From Brevibacterium sp. W7.2 (GTDB taxonomy: Bacteria > Actinomycetota > Actinomycetes > Actinomycetales > Brevibacteriaceae), in the NCBI RefSeq assembly GCF_018137945.1, contig NZ_CP073089.1, positions 372,001-436,000 on the forward strand: a DNA stretch of 64,000 nucleotides, read 5' to 3'. Below are positions 9,015 through 18,000 of this stretch, in pieces. Within the stretch, counting starts at the first letter, position 1, and each line of letters begins with the position of its first letter. The notes under the pieces were generated by a model, which saw only the letters and a list, made by a program, of their open reading frames with translations, ran no database searches and had not been told where the DNA came from. Made by a program: the position numbers and the translations under genes.

Positions 9015-10301
9015 TCAGCGGCTGCCGCCCTGGCTCGGCACCGGGTCCGCGACCGGGTCGAGGCGGCGGGCAGGGCGCGCGGGCCGCCACGCGAGGACCA
9101 GCTCACCGGCATAGCGGCCGACCGAACCGCACAGCAGCGCGAGGCACCCGGCTTCCACCGCCGGCATTCCGGCGGCTCCGGCGATCCCGCCGCTGAGCAG
9201 TGCGACGGCGACCGAGAACGCACCGACGAAGGTCGTCGCCCAGTACCGGTTGAGCACGAGCAGCGTCGCCGACAGCAGGTACGTGGGCACGGTGATGACC
9301 GCGGCGAGGGCGAGCATGCCGATCGCCGGTGCCGACAGGGCGAACGCCTCACCGTAGACGGCAACGAGCAGCGGACTGCCGAGGACGAGGGCGACGATGA
9401 TGAGAGGACTGAGCGCTGCCATGATGATCCCGCCCCGCACCAGGGACGTCCGTACCAGGGGCGGTGCCGCGGGGTCCTCGTGGAGACGGCGGTAGACGGG
9501 CAGCATCACGGTCTCGACGGACGCTCCGACGAGGTTCGCGAAGACGACGAGATACGCCGCCGAGGCGTACCGTCCGACGTCGTCGGCGGCCCCGAAGAGC
9601 GCGACGACGCCGAGCGGGGCGTAGGACGTCAGCGAGTAGATCCCCTGCATGAGCGACAGCGGCAGTCCCGCGGTGAGGAGGGTGCGCACCTCGGTGCCGG
9701 TGGATGCGGCGTCCGCCGGCGGGCCGGAGTCCGCGGCGCGTTCGGGGGCCGGGGCGCGCTGCCCGAGGACGGCGGTGACGACGGCGACGAGCAGCGCGGT
9801 TCCGGCAACACCCCACAGGGCACTGACCACGGACCCCGTGACAGCCATGACGAGTGTGACGGTGACGGCGGTGACGACGGCGCTGCCGATGAGGATGAGC
9901 CCGAAGGCCCGGAGTCGTTCGGCCCTCTGCAGGCGGGCGAAGAAGAGGTCGGCGATCGTGTCGCACAGTTTGATGACGAGCACGGCGGCCGCCATCGGCC
10001 AGGAGAGTTCGGAGACGACGAGTCCGAGCACGAGGAGGCCGATCCCGGCGGCCAGGGCGGCGCTGCAGATCCGCACACCGAGGTAGACGCCCCAGCGCAC
10101 CCGTGCCTGCAGGGTGAGATAGAGGTTGCGCAGGCCCAGCTGGGAGAGGATGAACACCGGCGTGAGGGCGGCGATGAGGGTCGAATACTGGCCGACCGCG
10201 GCGGGTCCGTCCTGGCGGGCGAAGAGCCACACGAGGTACCACTGCGCGGCGGCCGTCGCGATGTTGCCGACAGTCACGAACAGCAGCGAGGCTTTCGGCA
10301 T
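9015..10301 (-). CDS. Polysaccharide flippase (Wzx/MviN-like MATE-superfamily exporter)
   Basis: A 428-residue protein with about 12-14 hydrophobic segments. The N-terminal SLLFVTVGNIATAAAQW and GQYSTLIAALTPVFILSQLG match the polysaccharide_synt family. These proteins flip lipid-linked oligosaccharide across the membrane, so this one would act between the glycosyltransferases and the EpsG-like polymerase. It lies on the opposite strand and converges with the polymerase gene with only three bases between stops, so no separate terminator fits there. A loop at about residues 180-200 is rich in Pro, Ala and Ser. Its start is about 45 bp from the end of the FemAB gene, so the two are probably co-transcribed. 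Confidence 0.87.
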   Translation of the reverse strand: MPKASLLFVTVGNIATAAAQWYLVWLFARQDGPAAVGQYSTLIAALTPVFILSQLGLRNLYLTLQARVRWGVYLGVRICSAALAAGIGLLVLGLVVSELSWPMAAAVLVIKLCDTIADLFFARLQRAERLRAFGLILIGSAVVTAVTVTLVMAVTGSVVSALWGVAGTALLVAVVTAVLGQRAPAPERAADSGPPADAASTGTEVRTLLTAGLPLSLMQGIYSLTSYAPLGVVALFGAADDVGRYASAAYLVVFANLVGASVETVMLPVYRRLHEDPAAPPLVRTSLVRGGIIMAALSPLIIVALVLGSPLLVAVYGEAFALSAPAIGMLALAAVITVPTYLLSATLLVLNRYWATTFVGAFSVAVALLSGGIAGAAGMPAVEAGCLALLCGSVGRYAGELVLAWRPARPARRLDPVADPVPSQGGSR

Positions 10302-10346
10302 ATCGGGTGTCCTGTCGGTGGAAGGCGGAGGCGGTGCATACCCCGC

Positions 10347-11585
10347 TTATCGGGATGCTACTGGCGATGCCCGCCTCTCGGTCTCGCTCCGGAGCGGCTT
10401 TGCGGGACTCCGCAGTGCGCGTGCGGTCGTCAGTGCGCGTGCGGTCGTCGGCCGGAGCGCCCGCAGGCGGGCGCGCAGCGGCAGCACCGTCGTGAAGGCG
10501 CGGTAGACGGCGGACCGCAGCGGCAGGTCCCATGCGCCGATGTACTCGTGGGCATCGGCGCCCATCTCCGCCTTGAAGCGGATGAGACCGGACGCATGGT
10601 CCCCGGCGTCGAGGGTGTCCTCGACTCCGCCGAGGTCGAGAAGCTGCGCGCCGTCAGCCACGGCCCGGCGGATGATCGCCCAGTACACCGCGTTCGACCC
10701 TCGGGCCTCCGGGCGCACCGCACTCGTCGCGGCGAGGACCCCCTGGACCCGGCCGCCGATCCGCGCGGTGGCGTTCGCCGCGACCGCGTCCCCGTCGTGA
10801 CGGGCGATATGGAGGGCGAACTCCCCGGGGAAGGCCTCGCCCATCGTCTCCCAGATCGCCTCGAAATACTCGCGCGGCTGCGGGTCGAAGCCGTTGCGCT
10901 CGGCCGTCTCGACGAAGAGACGATGGACCTCGCCGAGGTCGTCGCGACCTCCCGGACGGACGTCCACCTCGGCGCGCGCGGCCTTGCGGATGTTCTTCCG
11001 CCACGTCTTCGACATCTTCTTCAGCGCCGTCTCCTCGGTGCCGTCGTCGAAGCGCAGGTGGAAGTTCAGCCGCGGCTGACTCGCCTCGGTGTCGGGGTCG
11101 CCGACGATCGGCCGCCACCCGCGCCGGGCCAGCAGCTCGGTCACCTCCAGGGCCGACGCGTCGACGGCATCGGGCGGGAGGTCGGAGAAGCGGCGGACCG
11201 CGGCATCGGCGAGGCCCGCGCGCACGGTCGCCGAATCCCACCGCCGCACGGTGAGCGGGGGAGTGATGCGCACACCGAAGACGCGGCGGGCGCGCAGGTG
11301 CGTCGTCAGCGCGGAGAGCTGCTCGTCGACCTCCGGGGAGGCCCAGTCGATGAGCGGGCCCTGGGGGATGTAGGCGAACCGCAGGCGGCTGCCGGGCATC
11401 CGCCGGTACCTGATGACCGCCGCCGCGACCGGCTTGTGACCGCCGGCGAACCAGCCCACGGGCTCGTGCTCCCAGTCGGTGCTGCGGGCGCGACTCCATT
11501 CGGGGGTCTGCTGATAGCTGGCGTCCCCCGTGCGCTCGAGGAATCTCCAGTAGTCATCTGTCGCGATCGTGCGAACCGTGTGCAT
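10347..11585 (-). CDS. FemAB/FemX-family peptidyl (aminoacyl) transferase
   Basis: A 412-residue protein from an ATG at 11585; the frame stays open upstream to 11654. FemAB features are YQQTPEW at about 24-30, YIPQGPLIDW at 72-81, the basic motif RKNIRKAAR at 196-204, and a C-terminal NAVYWAIIRRAV...LDLGGV region. Known members use aminoacyl-tRNA to add amino acids to lipid II or other surface precursors. In a polysaccharide locus, an amino-acid decoration of the glycan or a wall-anchoring step is plausible but unproven. I chose 11585 because the preceding bases include TTGAGGATC, and TACGCT lies 8 nt upstream as a possible -10. The tail contains an exact 18-bp tandem repeat coding TTARAL twice. 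Confidence 0.82.
   Translation of the reverse strand: MHTVRTIATDDYWRFLERTGDASYQQTPEWSRARSTDWEHEPVGWFAGGHKPVAAAVIRYRRMPGSRLRFAYIPQGPLIDWASPEVDEQLSALTTHLRARRVFGVRITPPLTVRRWDSATVRAGLADAAVRRFSDLPPDAVDASALEVTELLARRGWRPIVGDPDTEASQPRLNFHLRFDDGTEETALKKMSKTWRKNIRKAARAEVDVRPGGRDDLGEVHRLFVETAERNGFDPQPREYFEAIWETMGEAFPGEFALHIARHDGDAVAANATARIGGRVQGVLAATSAVRPEARGSNAVYWAIIRRAVADGAQLLDLGGVEDTLDAGDHASGLIRFKAEMGADAHEYIGAWDLPLRSAVYRAFTTVLPLRARLRALRPTTARALTTARALRSPAKPLRSETERRASPVASR
10414..10449. repeat. 18-bp perfect tandem repeat, two copies, inside the FemAB gene
   Basis: Unit agtgcgcgtgcggtcgtc occurs at 10414-10431 and again, identical, at 10432-10449. The repeat is in frame (18 = 6 codons) and lengthens the basic tail by one TTARAL unit. 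Slippage here would change tail length without a frameshift. Confidence 0.9.
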
Positions 11586-11791
11586 GATCCTCAAGCGTAG
11601 GGAGGCCCGCTGCCCGACTCCATGGCTCCCGCGGACTCTTTCGCCGACCCGCACAACCCTGACGGCTTCCCGCAGGCCGGCCCCGCGACGGCGGCCTCAG
11701 GCGGGCGCGTCCCCCAGACTGGTTCCACAGCAGCGGTTCCGCCCACGGGTGAGCTCCCCGCTGGCGACGCAGATCGAGGAGAGGCTGCGAG

Positions 11792-14104
11792 ATGTTCATC
11801 GATCAACTCAGCGCGGTGGTTCCCCGCCGAGGTGGAGGTCTGGAGAAGATGGTCCCCGGTACCGACCCCGCCGAGGCCGGCGGCCCGGCCGGCGGGCCCG
11901 CGCCGACGGGCCGGGCGGCCGAGATCGCCGGCTTCGCCCGCGAACTCGGTCTCGATCCTGACGAGTTCGCGGCCGAGCTGTTCGCCGCGAGCGCCGGGTG
12001 CCTCGCGCTCGGGCGGATCGCGGCCGCTGCCGCCGCCCGCGTCGACCACTCCGTCGATCCCACCTCCCGCAGCTTCGCCGACTACGTCGCTGCTCAGGCG
12101 CCGCCGCTCGACCTCGGCCTCTCCGCCGAGGACCTCTGGGTCGCGACGGTGCTGTCCCACCTCGGCGCATTCACCGAACGGACTGCCCTCTTCGCGCTCG
12201 CCTCCGTGCCCCCGCCGGCCGACTTGGGATCCGGTCCCCCTGACCCCGAGGGCGTGCTCATGCGCCTGCGCATGTCGGGTGTCGTCGCCGATGCCGGAGC
12301 CGACGGCGGCCGGCGACTCCTGCGGGTGCCCGTCCTCCTCGCCGCGAGCCTGCGCCGCAGCGCGGCCGCCGCAGATGCCGGGAGCGAGGCGTCCGGCCTC
12401 CTCACCTATCTCGTCCCCGCTCTCGTCGACCATCTCGAGACCGCCGAGGCGATCGATGCGCAGGTGCTCGCCGACGTCCTCGACCTCGCCCGCCGCGCCC
12501 GGCACTGGGACGTGCTCGTCCGGCTCGCCGATTCCGTCGGACTGCCGATGTTCCTCCTCGCCCCGCAGGCCGCCTGCGCCGCCTACGGCGGACTCCCGCC
12601 CGAGGCGATGACGGTCGAACCCGACCTCGCCCTCATGGCCCGCATCGCCGAGGACATCATCGACCTCCTCGGCGGAGACTTCGACCGGCAGCGACTGCAG
12701 GAGGCGCTCATCGGGGAGACGCGGACCGGCCGACTCCGCGAGCTCTGCTTCCTCGCCGTGCCCGATACCGCCCCGCCGCCGCAGCCTGCGGCGATCGCCA
12801 CCGAGGTGGGGCCGGGGTCCGTGCTGCGGGACATGTCGGCCCTCGTCGCCGCCGGACGCCACAGCGAGGCCGCCGACCTCGGCCTGTCGGCGCGCATCCG
12901 GCCCGGTGCCAGACGCGCCCAGCTGACCATCCGTCTCGTGGCCGCGATCTGCGCCTTCCACGACGGGGACGTCGCCCGCGCCCGGGCGATCCTCCACGAC
13001 GTCGAGGTCCAGGCCGCCCCGCGCCACGTCGACGGCGACTACCTCGTGCCCGCCGCCGTCGCGTGGTCGGCGCTGGCCTCAGCGGTCGCCGGGGACCACG
13101 AGCGCACCGACGCGCTGCTGGCGCGACTGGCCCGGACGGCGCCGCGGCCGACCCTCGTCGACGACGTCGTGCGCTCGCCGTGGCGCATCGCCACGGCCCT
13201 GCGCGCCCTCGACCGCCTCGACCTCGACCTCGCCGCGGACTGCCTCGCCGACGTCGACCGGGCACCGGACGGGATGGGCCTGCGGATCTGGATCCCCGTC
13301 ATCGGTCGGCGCCTGGCCGTGCTCGCCGCCCGCACCCCAGCCGACCTCATCATCGCCAACGACGACGTCGCCCACGACGACCTCGACGACCGCGCCGCCA
13401 CGCTGCCCCGGCTCAGCCGCGACCTCGTGTCCGGCAGTCGCAGCGCCGTCTTCACCGCGCTCGGTCAGCTGCGGTGGGCCGAGGTCGAACTCGAGCAGAT
13501 GTCGCCGGACTCCGCCGCCCGCGTCGTCGGCAGCGTGCGCGTCGAACTCGTCGCCGGGCGCAGCGAATCCGCGATCGCCCAGGTCGAGGCGTGGTTCTAC
13601 CACCCGATGCTCACCCCCACCGGGCGAGCCGAGCTCGCCGCGATCCGCGCGGCGGCGCAGGCTCGGCTGGGCCGCGACGCCGAGGCGCGCGACGAGTTCC
13701 GCACGGCCCTCGGGCTCACCGCGCTCGTCAGCTCCCTGCTGCCGTTGGCCTGGCTGCCCCGGACCGACCGCGCCCGACTCCTCGACCTCAGCGCCGGCGA
13801 CCCGGCGTGGGAGCCGGTGTTCCGAGCGTTCGCCGACACCGGGCGCGCCCAGCTCCTCACGCGGCTGCGCGAGGTCGGTGCCGTGTCGGTGTCCGAGGTG
13901 TCGATGCCGCAGCTGAGCAAGGCCGAAGCCCACCTGCTCGATCTCCTCGCCACCGACCGCTCGATCGCCCAGATCTCCGCGGAGCTCCACCAGGTGCCGG
14001 GGACGGTGAAGAACCGGCTCTCGGCCCTCTACCGCAAGTTCGGCGTCTCCGGCCGCGCCGAGGCGATCACCCGGGCTGGGGCGCTCGGCTTCCTCCCGCC
14101 GTGA
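11792..14104 (+). CDS. Large LuxR-type transcriptional regulator next to the EPS locus
   Basis: A 770-residue protein whose last about 65 residues form a LuxR/GerE helix-turn-helix: LSKAEAHLLDLLATDRSIA, then SAELHQVPGTVKNRLSALYRKFGV with the recognition helix at VPGTVKNRLS. The remaining about 700 residues are Ala/Leu-rich helical sequence of the kind forming TPR-like sensor platforms in LAL/MalT-type regulators. I see no Walker A motif, so it is not a standard ATP-binding LAL protein. AGGAGAGGCTGCGAG precedes the ATG. It diverges from the FemAB/flippase pair and could control EPS production; the signal is unknown. A perfect hairpin ends the gene. Confidence 0.82.
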   Translation: MFIDQLSAVVPRRGGGLEKMVPGTDPAEAGGPAGGPAPTGRAAEIAGFARELGLDPDEFAAELFAASAGCLALGRIAAAAAARVDHSVDPTSRSFADYVAAQAPPLDLGLSAEDLWVATVLSHLGAFTERTALFALASVPPPADLGSGPPDPEGVLMRLRMSGVVADAGADGGRRLLRVPVLLAASLRRSAAAADAGSEASGLLTYLVPALVDHLETAEAIDAQVLADVLDLARRARHWDVLVRLADSVGLPMFLLAPQAACAAYGGLPPEAMTVEPDLALMARIAEDIIDLLGGDFDRQRLQEALIGETRTGRLRELCFLAVPDTAPPPQPAAIATEVGPGSVLRDMSALVAAGRHSEAADLGLSARIRPGARRAQLTIRLVAAICAFHDGDVARARAILHDVEVQAAPRHVDGDYLVPAAVAWSALASAVAGDHERTDALLARLARTAPRPTLVDDVVRSPWRIATALRALDRLDLDLAADCLADVDRAPDGMGLRIWIPVIGRRLAVLAARTPADLIIANDDVAHDDLDDRAATLPRLSRDLVSGSRSAVFTALGQLRWAEVELEQMSPDSAARVVGSVRVELVAGRSESAIAQVEAWFYHPMLTPTGRAELAAIRAAAQARLGRDAEARDEFRTALGLTALVSSLLPLAWLPRTDRARLLDLSAGDPAWEPVFRAFADTGRAQLLTRLREVGAVSVSEVSMPQLSKAEAHLLDLLATDRSIAQISAELHQVPGTVKNRLSALYRKFGVSGRAEAITRAGALGFLPP

Positions 14105-14152
14105 CCGCCGCGCGCGCCGCGGTCGCGCACCAAGGTCGCGCGGAGACAGCCC

Positions 14153-14197
14153 GCCGAGGCGGGACGTCGTCAGGCTGTGACGACGTCCCGCCTCGGC
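14153..14197. terminator. Bidirectional hairpin terminator between convergent genes
   Basis: Arms 14153-14172 and 14178-14197 are perfectly complementary over 20 bp with a 5-nt loop; one more C-G pair extends the stem. It separates the LuxR gene (ends 14104, plus) from the ABC permease (ends 14206, minus). There is no T-tract on either side, as is common for high-GC actinobacterial terminators. The stem begins with GCCGAGGCGGG, the recurrent motif of this window. Confidence 0.82.
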
Positions 14198-14205
14198 GAG
14201 GGGAA

Positions 14206-15957
14206 TCATGCGGTGATGAGGTTGCGGCGGCGGAAGCCCAGCGCACCGATGAGGGTGAGGACGACACCTCCCGCGGTCAGCCACGCGATCGCCGCCGGTT
14301 CGAGGTCGACCGACGGGTACTGCCCGATGTGGACGAACACGGACAGGTCGAGGATCGCCTCGTCGAGCTGGAGCATCGTGCCGAAGAACGCGAGGACCGC
14401 GGAGGCGGCGAAGACGATCCACCCGATGCCCATGGCCCGCGGGACGATGCCGTAGGTCAGGAAGGCGATGCCGAGCAGCGCCCAGATCGCCGGGGTCTGC
14501 GCGAGGTGGCCGACGAAGGTGGGACCGAGCAGATCCCAGTCGCCGGTCGAGGCCGCGGCCCCGAAGCCCTCGCCGAAGCCGCCGAGCGCCATGAGCAGGA
14601 GCGCGCCGAGAAACGACACGCTCGCCCACGCGAGCATCCAGCCCGGCCGGCTGACCCCGGTGGCGAGCACGGGCTCGGTGCGGAACCCCTGCTCCTCGGC
14701 CCGCAGGCCGCCGGCGGAGATGAGCGCGAAGACGGCGACGATGATCGCGAAGTAGAGGCCCATGAACCCGAGGTAGCCGTCGACGATGCCGTCGGCTCCG
14801 CCCATGATTGCCAGGATCTCCGGCGGCATGCCGTCCGCGCCGTCGGCCATCGCCGAGGTGAACGAGCCGAAGACGACGCCCATGATGAGGACGCCGAGCG
14901 ACCACCAGAGCAGGCTCGAGCGCTGGAGGCGCAGGGCGAGGGCGAACGGGGAGGACAGGGCCGCCGAGGCGGTCGGGCGACCGAGTCGATCGGGCAGGAT
15001 GCCTGCGGCGAGGTCGCGCTGCGACTGGAGGACGAGGGCGACCGGGACGAGGACGAAGAGCAGGCCGACGCCGAGCAGCAGCGGCCACCAGCGGTCGAGC
15101 GTGAACGGCGCCGTCTGCTGCGCCCAGCCCAGCGGGGACAGCCACGACAGCCAGTCGAGGTCCCCGCCCTGGACGGCGGACATGTCGCCGAGCCCGCGGA
15201 CGATGAAGAACACCGCGAGGATCGCCCCGGCGATGCCCGAGCAGGCGCGTGCGAACGCGGAGAGCTGCGCGGTCACCGCGGCGACCCCGGCGAACACCCA
15301 GCCGACCGCGCCGATGCTCGCCCCGAAGAGCAGGGCGGAGGAGAACGGGCGGGGTGCGGCCTCGGAGTAGAAGAATGCGAGCGTCGTGCCGAGGGCGACG
15401 AGGACGTTCATCCCCAGCGTGAGGACAAGCGCGGCGATGAGCTGCGTGTGGCGTCCGGTGACGTCGGCGCGGACGAGTTCGGCCCGGCCGGTCTGCTCCT
15501 CGCTGCGGGTGTGGCGGGAGATCGTGAGGATCGACATGAGCGCGGCCCCGAGCATGAGGAAGACGCCGTACATCCCGACGATGAAGCGGGGCACGGTGAT
15601 GTCGTCGAAGCCGTAACCGGGTCCCGTGATGAGGCCCATGACGGGGTTCTTCGCGAAGACCGTCATCGCCTCGAGCGAGCTGCCGTCGAGGACGAGGGCG
15701 ATCGCGTTCGAGAAGTACGCGGCCATCGCCGAGAGGCCGAGCACCCACAGCGGCAGGCGCCAGCGGTCACGGCGGAGCATGAAGCGCAACAGGGTGCCGA
15801 GCCCGGTGAGATTCGTGCCCCGCTCGGCCCGGTGGGCCGGGTGGTCCCGGTGTCCCTCTGCTGCCGCATGCCTGCCGTGGGTGCCGGGAGGCGCCGAGGT
15901 GAGCAGGCGGGTGTCGCCGTCGCGGGTCCGGGCCGTTGTCGCCGTGTGCGTGTTCAT
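14206..15957 (-). CDS. ABC exporter permease (polyketide-antibiotic/drug exporter type, TnrB3-like)
   Basis: A 583-residue membrane protein with about 12 hydrophobic segments in two similar halves, of the kind annotated as exporter of polyketide antibiotics. A Thr/Arg/His-rich about 55-residue cytoplasmic lead precedes the first membrane segment. Loops with SRHTRSEEQTGRAELV and GGLRAEEQGFRTEPVLATGV, one per half, match the repeated EE(Q)-R-E-LL/VL coupling loops of this family. It pairs with the ATPase encoded immediately upstream: the ATPase TGA and this ATG share one base (TGATG, 15955-15959). Cargo is unknown; a lipophilic drug or antibiotic is usual. TetR regulation is indicated by the third gene of the set. 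Confidence 0.86.
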   Translation of the reverse strand: MNTHTATTARTRDGDTRLLTSAPPGTHGRHAAAEGHRDHPAHRAERGTNLTGLGTLLRFMLRRDRWRLPLWVLGLSAMAAYFSNAIALVLDGSSLEAMTVFAKNPVMGLITGPGYGFDDITVPRFIVGMYGVFLMLGAALMSILTISRHTRSEEQTGRAELVRADVTGRHTQLIAALVLTLGMNVLVALGTTLAFFYSEAAPRPFSSALLFGASIGAVGWVFAGVAAVTAQLSAFARACSGIAGAILAVFFIVRGLGDMSAVQGGDLDWLSWLSPLGWAQQTAPFTLDRWWPLLLGVGLLFVLVPVALVLQSQRDLAAGILPDRLGRPTASAALSSPFALALRLQRSSLLWWSLGVLIMGVVFGSFTSAMADGADGMPPEILAIMGGADGIVDGYLGFMGLYFAIIVAVFALISAGGLRAEEQGFRTEPVLATGVSRPGWMLAWASVSFLGALLLMALGGFGEGFGAAASTGDWDLLGPTFVGHLAQTPAIWALLGIAFLTYGIVPRAMGIGWIVFAASAVLAFFGTMLQLDEAILDLSVFVHIGQYPSVDLEPAAIAWLTAGGVVLTLIGALGFRRRNLITA

Positions 15958-16907
15958 CACCGGTTCTCCGATCCGTAGTGGCGCAGCAGGAGCTGTTCGA
16001 GGGTGGGCGGCGTGGCCGTCAGCGACCGGATGTCGTGGTCGCCCAGGGCCCGCATGATCCCCGGCAGCTGCGCGGTGTCGGCGCTGAAGTGCAGCTGCGG
16101 TCCTTCGCGGACGAGGTCGTGGACCCCGGTCATCGTCGTGAGCTCGGGGATGTCCTTTTCGACCTGGACGGTCACCGTCGTCCGTGAGAGGTGGCGCAGG
16201 TCGGCGAGCGCCCCGGTCTCGACGATCCTGCCGGCGCGGATGATCGAGACCCGATCGGCGAGCGCTTCGACCTGCGCGAGGATGTGGCTCGAGAGCAGCA
16301 CCGTGCGCCCCTGGTCCTTCGCCTCGCGGATGCACTCCTGGAAGACGGCTTCCATGAGCGGATCGAGCCCGGCCGTCGGCTCGTCGAGGAGGAGCAGCTC
16401 GACGTTCGAGGCGAGTGCGGAGATGAGCGCGACCTTCTGCCGGTTGCCCTTCGAGTACGTCCGTCCCTTCTTCCGCGGGTCTAGGTCGAAGCGCTCGATG
16501 AGCTCGTCGCGCTTGGCCGTGTCGACCCCGCCGCGCAGCCGGGAGAACAGGTCGATCGCCTCGCCTCCGGTCAGCCCCGGCCACAGTTCGACGTCGCCGG
16601 GAACGTAGGCGAGCCGCCGGTGCAGGGACACCGCATGCGACCACGGATTGTCGCCGAGGAGGCTGATCCGTCCCGCATCCGAGCGCAGGATCCCCAGGAG
16701 GATCCGGATCGTCGTCGACTTGCCCGCGCCGTTGGGTCCGAGGAAGCCGTGGACCTCCCCGCGGGCGACGGAGAGGGTGAGCCCGTCGAGGGCGCGGACG
16801 CGACCGTAGGTCTTGACGACGTCGGTCATCTCGATGGCCGCCGAGGCGGTCGAGGTCGTGGTCTCGTGTGCAGTGCTCGTGTCTACGGTGCTCGTGTCAG
16901 CGGTCAT
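15957..16907 (-). CDS. ABC transporter ATP-binding protein (DrrA-like drug exporter)
   Basis: A 316-residue ATPase with Walker [10 protein letters not shown], Walker [13 protein letters not shown] and switch His in LLSSH. The signature motif is [11 protein letters not shown] rather than LSGGQ, as seen in some DrrA-like exporters. The first about 26 residues are almost only Thr/Ser/Ala/Asp/Glu, and the conserved domain starts at [10 protein letters not shown] (position 16829). I keep 16907 because its ATG overlaps the upstream TetR stop as ATGA; 16829 is the alternative start. The about 90-residue C-terminal extension is typical of drug-export ATPases. Genes run tetR, ATPase, permease as one minus-strand operon. 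Confidence 0.9.
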   Translation of the reverse strand: MTADTSTVDTSTAHETTTSTASAAIEMTDVVKTYGRVRALDGLTLSVARGEVHGFLGPNGAGKSTTIRILLGILRSDAGRISLLGDNPWSHAVSLHRRLAYVPGDVELWPGLTGGEAIDLFSRLRGGVDTAKRDELIERFDLDPRKKGRTYSKGNRQKVALISALASNVELLLLDEPTAGLDPLMEAVFQECIREAKDQGRTVLLSSHILAQVEALADRVSIIRAGRIVETGALADLRHLSRTTVTVQVEKDIPELTTMTGVHDLVREGPQLHFSADTAQLPGIMRALGDHDIRSLTATPPTLEQLLLRHYGSENR

Positions 16908-17704
16908 GATGCGTCATCTCCCTGGGTGCGTGATGAAGTGGTGCTGGTATGGGGTGGGGCCTCAGGTGGCGTGTCGTCGGTCGGTGGGGCGGTGCCGGTC
17001 GGTGGGGCGGTGCCCGGCGGGGTTTCCGGTGCCCCGTCGTGCGCCGCGTCGGTGCCTGCCTGTGCGGTGCCCGGTGGGGCGGGACTCTGCTCCGGCGCCG
17101 AGGCGAGCACCCCGTTCCAGTAGAGGTCGAGCAGGTGCGGGGCGAGCCGCGTCATCGTCGAGGCGACGTCCGCGGTGCCGAGGTTCGCCTCGAGGCGCCG
17201 GCTGAGCATCGCCGGGGCCAGAGCCATGACGGCGAGCATCGCGGCCTGCCCGCGGGTGTCCTCGCTCTGCCGGAATTCGTAGCCGGCGAAGCCCTCGACG
17301 ATGTAGGACTCGACGAGGTCGACGTAGTGGTCGAAGTACCGCTGCCCGTGCTCACTCGGATCGAGCAGCGACTTGAGCAGGTAGTCGACGGCCGTCGACA
17401 TCGCCGGATCGTCGAACATCATCTGCACGGCCATGACCGCGTACCCGGCGTTCTCGACCTTCTTCTCGGTGATGAGATCGAAGACGTGGTCGTCGCACGC
17501 GGTGCGCAGTCCCTCCTTCGACCCGAAATGGTGGATGACGAGGCCCGGGGAGACGCCGGCGGCGGCGGCGATGCCGCGCACGGTCGCCTTCGCGAAGCCG
17601 TGGGCGGCGAACTCGCCGACCGCGGCGTCGAGGATCCTCTCAGCCGTCTCGGGTGAGGAGTTGGGGGAGCGGGAGGGCTCGTCCCGCGGAGTGGTTGAAC
17701 GCAT
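16904..17704 (-). CDS. TetR-family regulator of the adjacent ABC exporter
   Basis: A 266-residue protein. Residues about 19-65 are the TetR DNA-binding domain: [19 protein letters not shown], then [26 protein letters not shown] ligand-binding region follows, then an unusual about 60-residue tail of Pro/Thr/Ala/Gly with repeated PPT and GTAPPTG units. The ATG at 17704 lies inside a large palindrome (17695-17728), and no Shine-Dalgarno sequence precedes it. TAATAT sits 5 nt upstream, so the mRNA is probably leaderless and the protein likely represses its own operon. The stop overlaps the ATPase start. The frame stays open upstream to 17977, but that stretch lacks TetR character. Confidence 0.9.
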   Translation of the reverse strand: MRSTTPRDEPSRSPNSSPETAERILDAAVGEFAAHGFAKATVRGIAAAAGVSPGLVIHHFGSKEGLRTACDDHVFDLITEKKVENAGYAVMAVQMMFDDPAMSTAVDYLLKSLLDPSEHGQRYFDHYVDLVESYIVEGFAGYEFRQSEDTRGQAAMLAVMALAPAMLSRRLEANLGTADVASTMTRLAPHLLDLYWNGVLASAPEQSPAPPGTAQAGTDAAHDGAPETPPGTAPPTGTAPPTDDTPPEAPPHTSTTSSRTQGDDAS

Positions 17705-17728
17705 GTTTAATATTAAACGCGTGTTCAA
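17695..17728. promoter_or_regulatory. 34-bp dyad operator overlapping the tetR start codon
   Basis: The inner 14 bp GTTTAATATTAAAC (17705-17718) is a perfect palindrome. It is framed at equal 4-bp spacing by TTGAAC (17695-17700) and GTTCAA (17723-17728), so the whole 34 bp is a dyad with two concentric half-site pairs. It is AT-rich in otherwise GC-rich DNA and covers the tetR ATG (17704-17702) and its -10 region. This is the expected layout for an autorepressed TetR exporter operon. The outer arms could seat a second dimer. Confidence 0.85.
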
Positions 17729-17966
17729 TCGAGGCGTCAACAGGGTGACGGTGAATTTTTCTGCAGCGCGGTGAGCCCGGCGGTCGGGTCCGCCTCCGGA
17801 GAGGGGCGTCGGCGGGCCGCTGTCGACGGGCTGCGCCTGGTCGCCGGGCAGCCGCGCCGCCCTCCGCGAGGTGGATCCGGCTCGATGATTCCGCTGAAAT
17901 CGAGCCGGATCCACCTCGGGGGCATCGTTTGCGGGGTGATCGAGCGATGCGGTGCGCGCACACCCC

Positions 17967-17994
17967 TTGACGTACAACCGTTCGGTTGTAGGAT
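17967..17994 (+). promoter_or_regulatory. Promoter with ArsR-type operator in the spacer
   Basis: TTGACG (17967-17972), a 16-bp spacer and TAGGAT (17989-17994) form a good sigma-70-type promoter. An inverted repeat TACAACCG-TT-CGGTTGTA fills 17973-17990, between and touching the two hexamers. The ATG of the arsR-like gene begins 7 nt after the -10, so transcription probably starts at the A of the ATG. A repressor bound here would exclude RNA polymerase, giving direct autoregulation. Confidence 0.85.
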
Positions 17995-18000
17995 GTGGGC

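Noticed and set aside
11591-13027. 478-codon minus-strand frame opposite the LuxR gene
   Set aside because: Gly/Glu/Arg repeats without domain; the plus-strand frame ends in a clear HTH.
13063-15978. 971-codon plus-strand frame running across the LuxR end and the ABC permease
   Set aside because: It spans a 20-bp hairpin and two real genes in another frame and strand; the sequence is Arg/Glu/Asp-rich noise.
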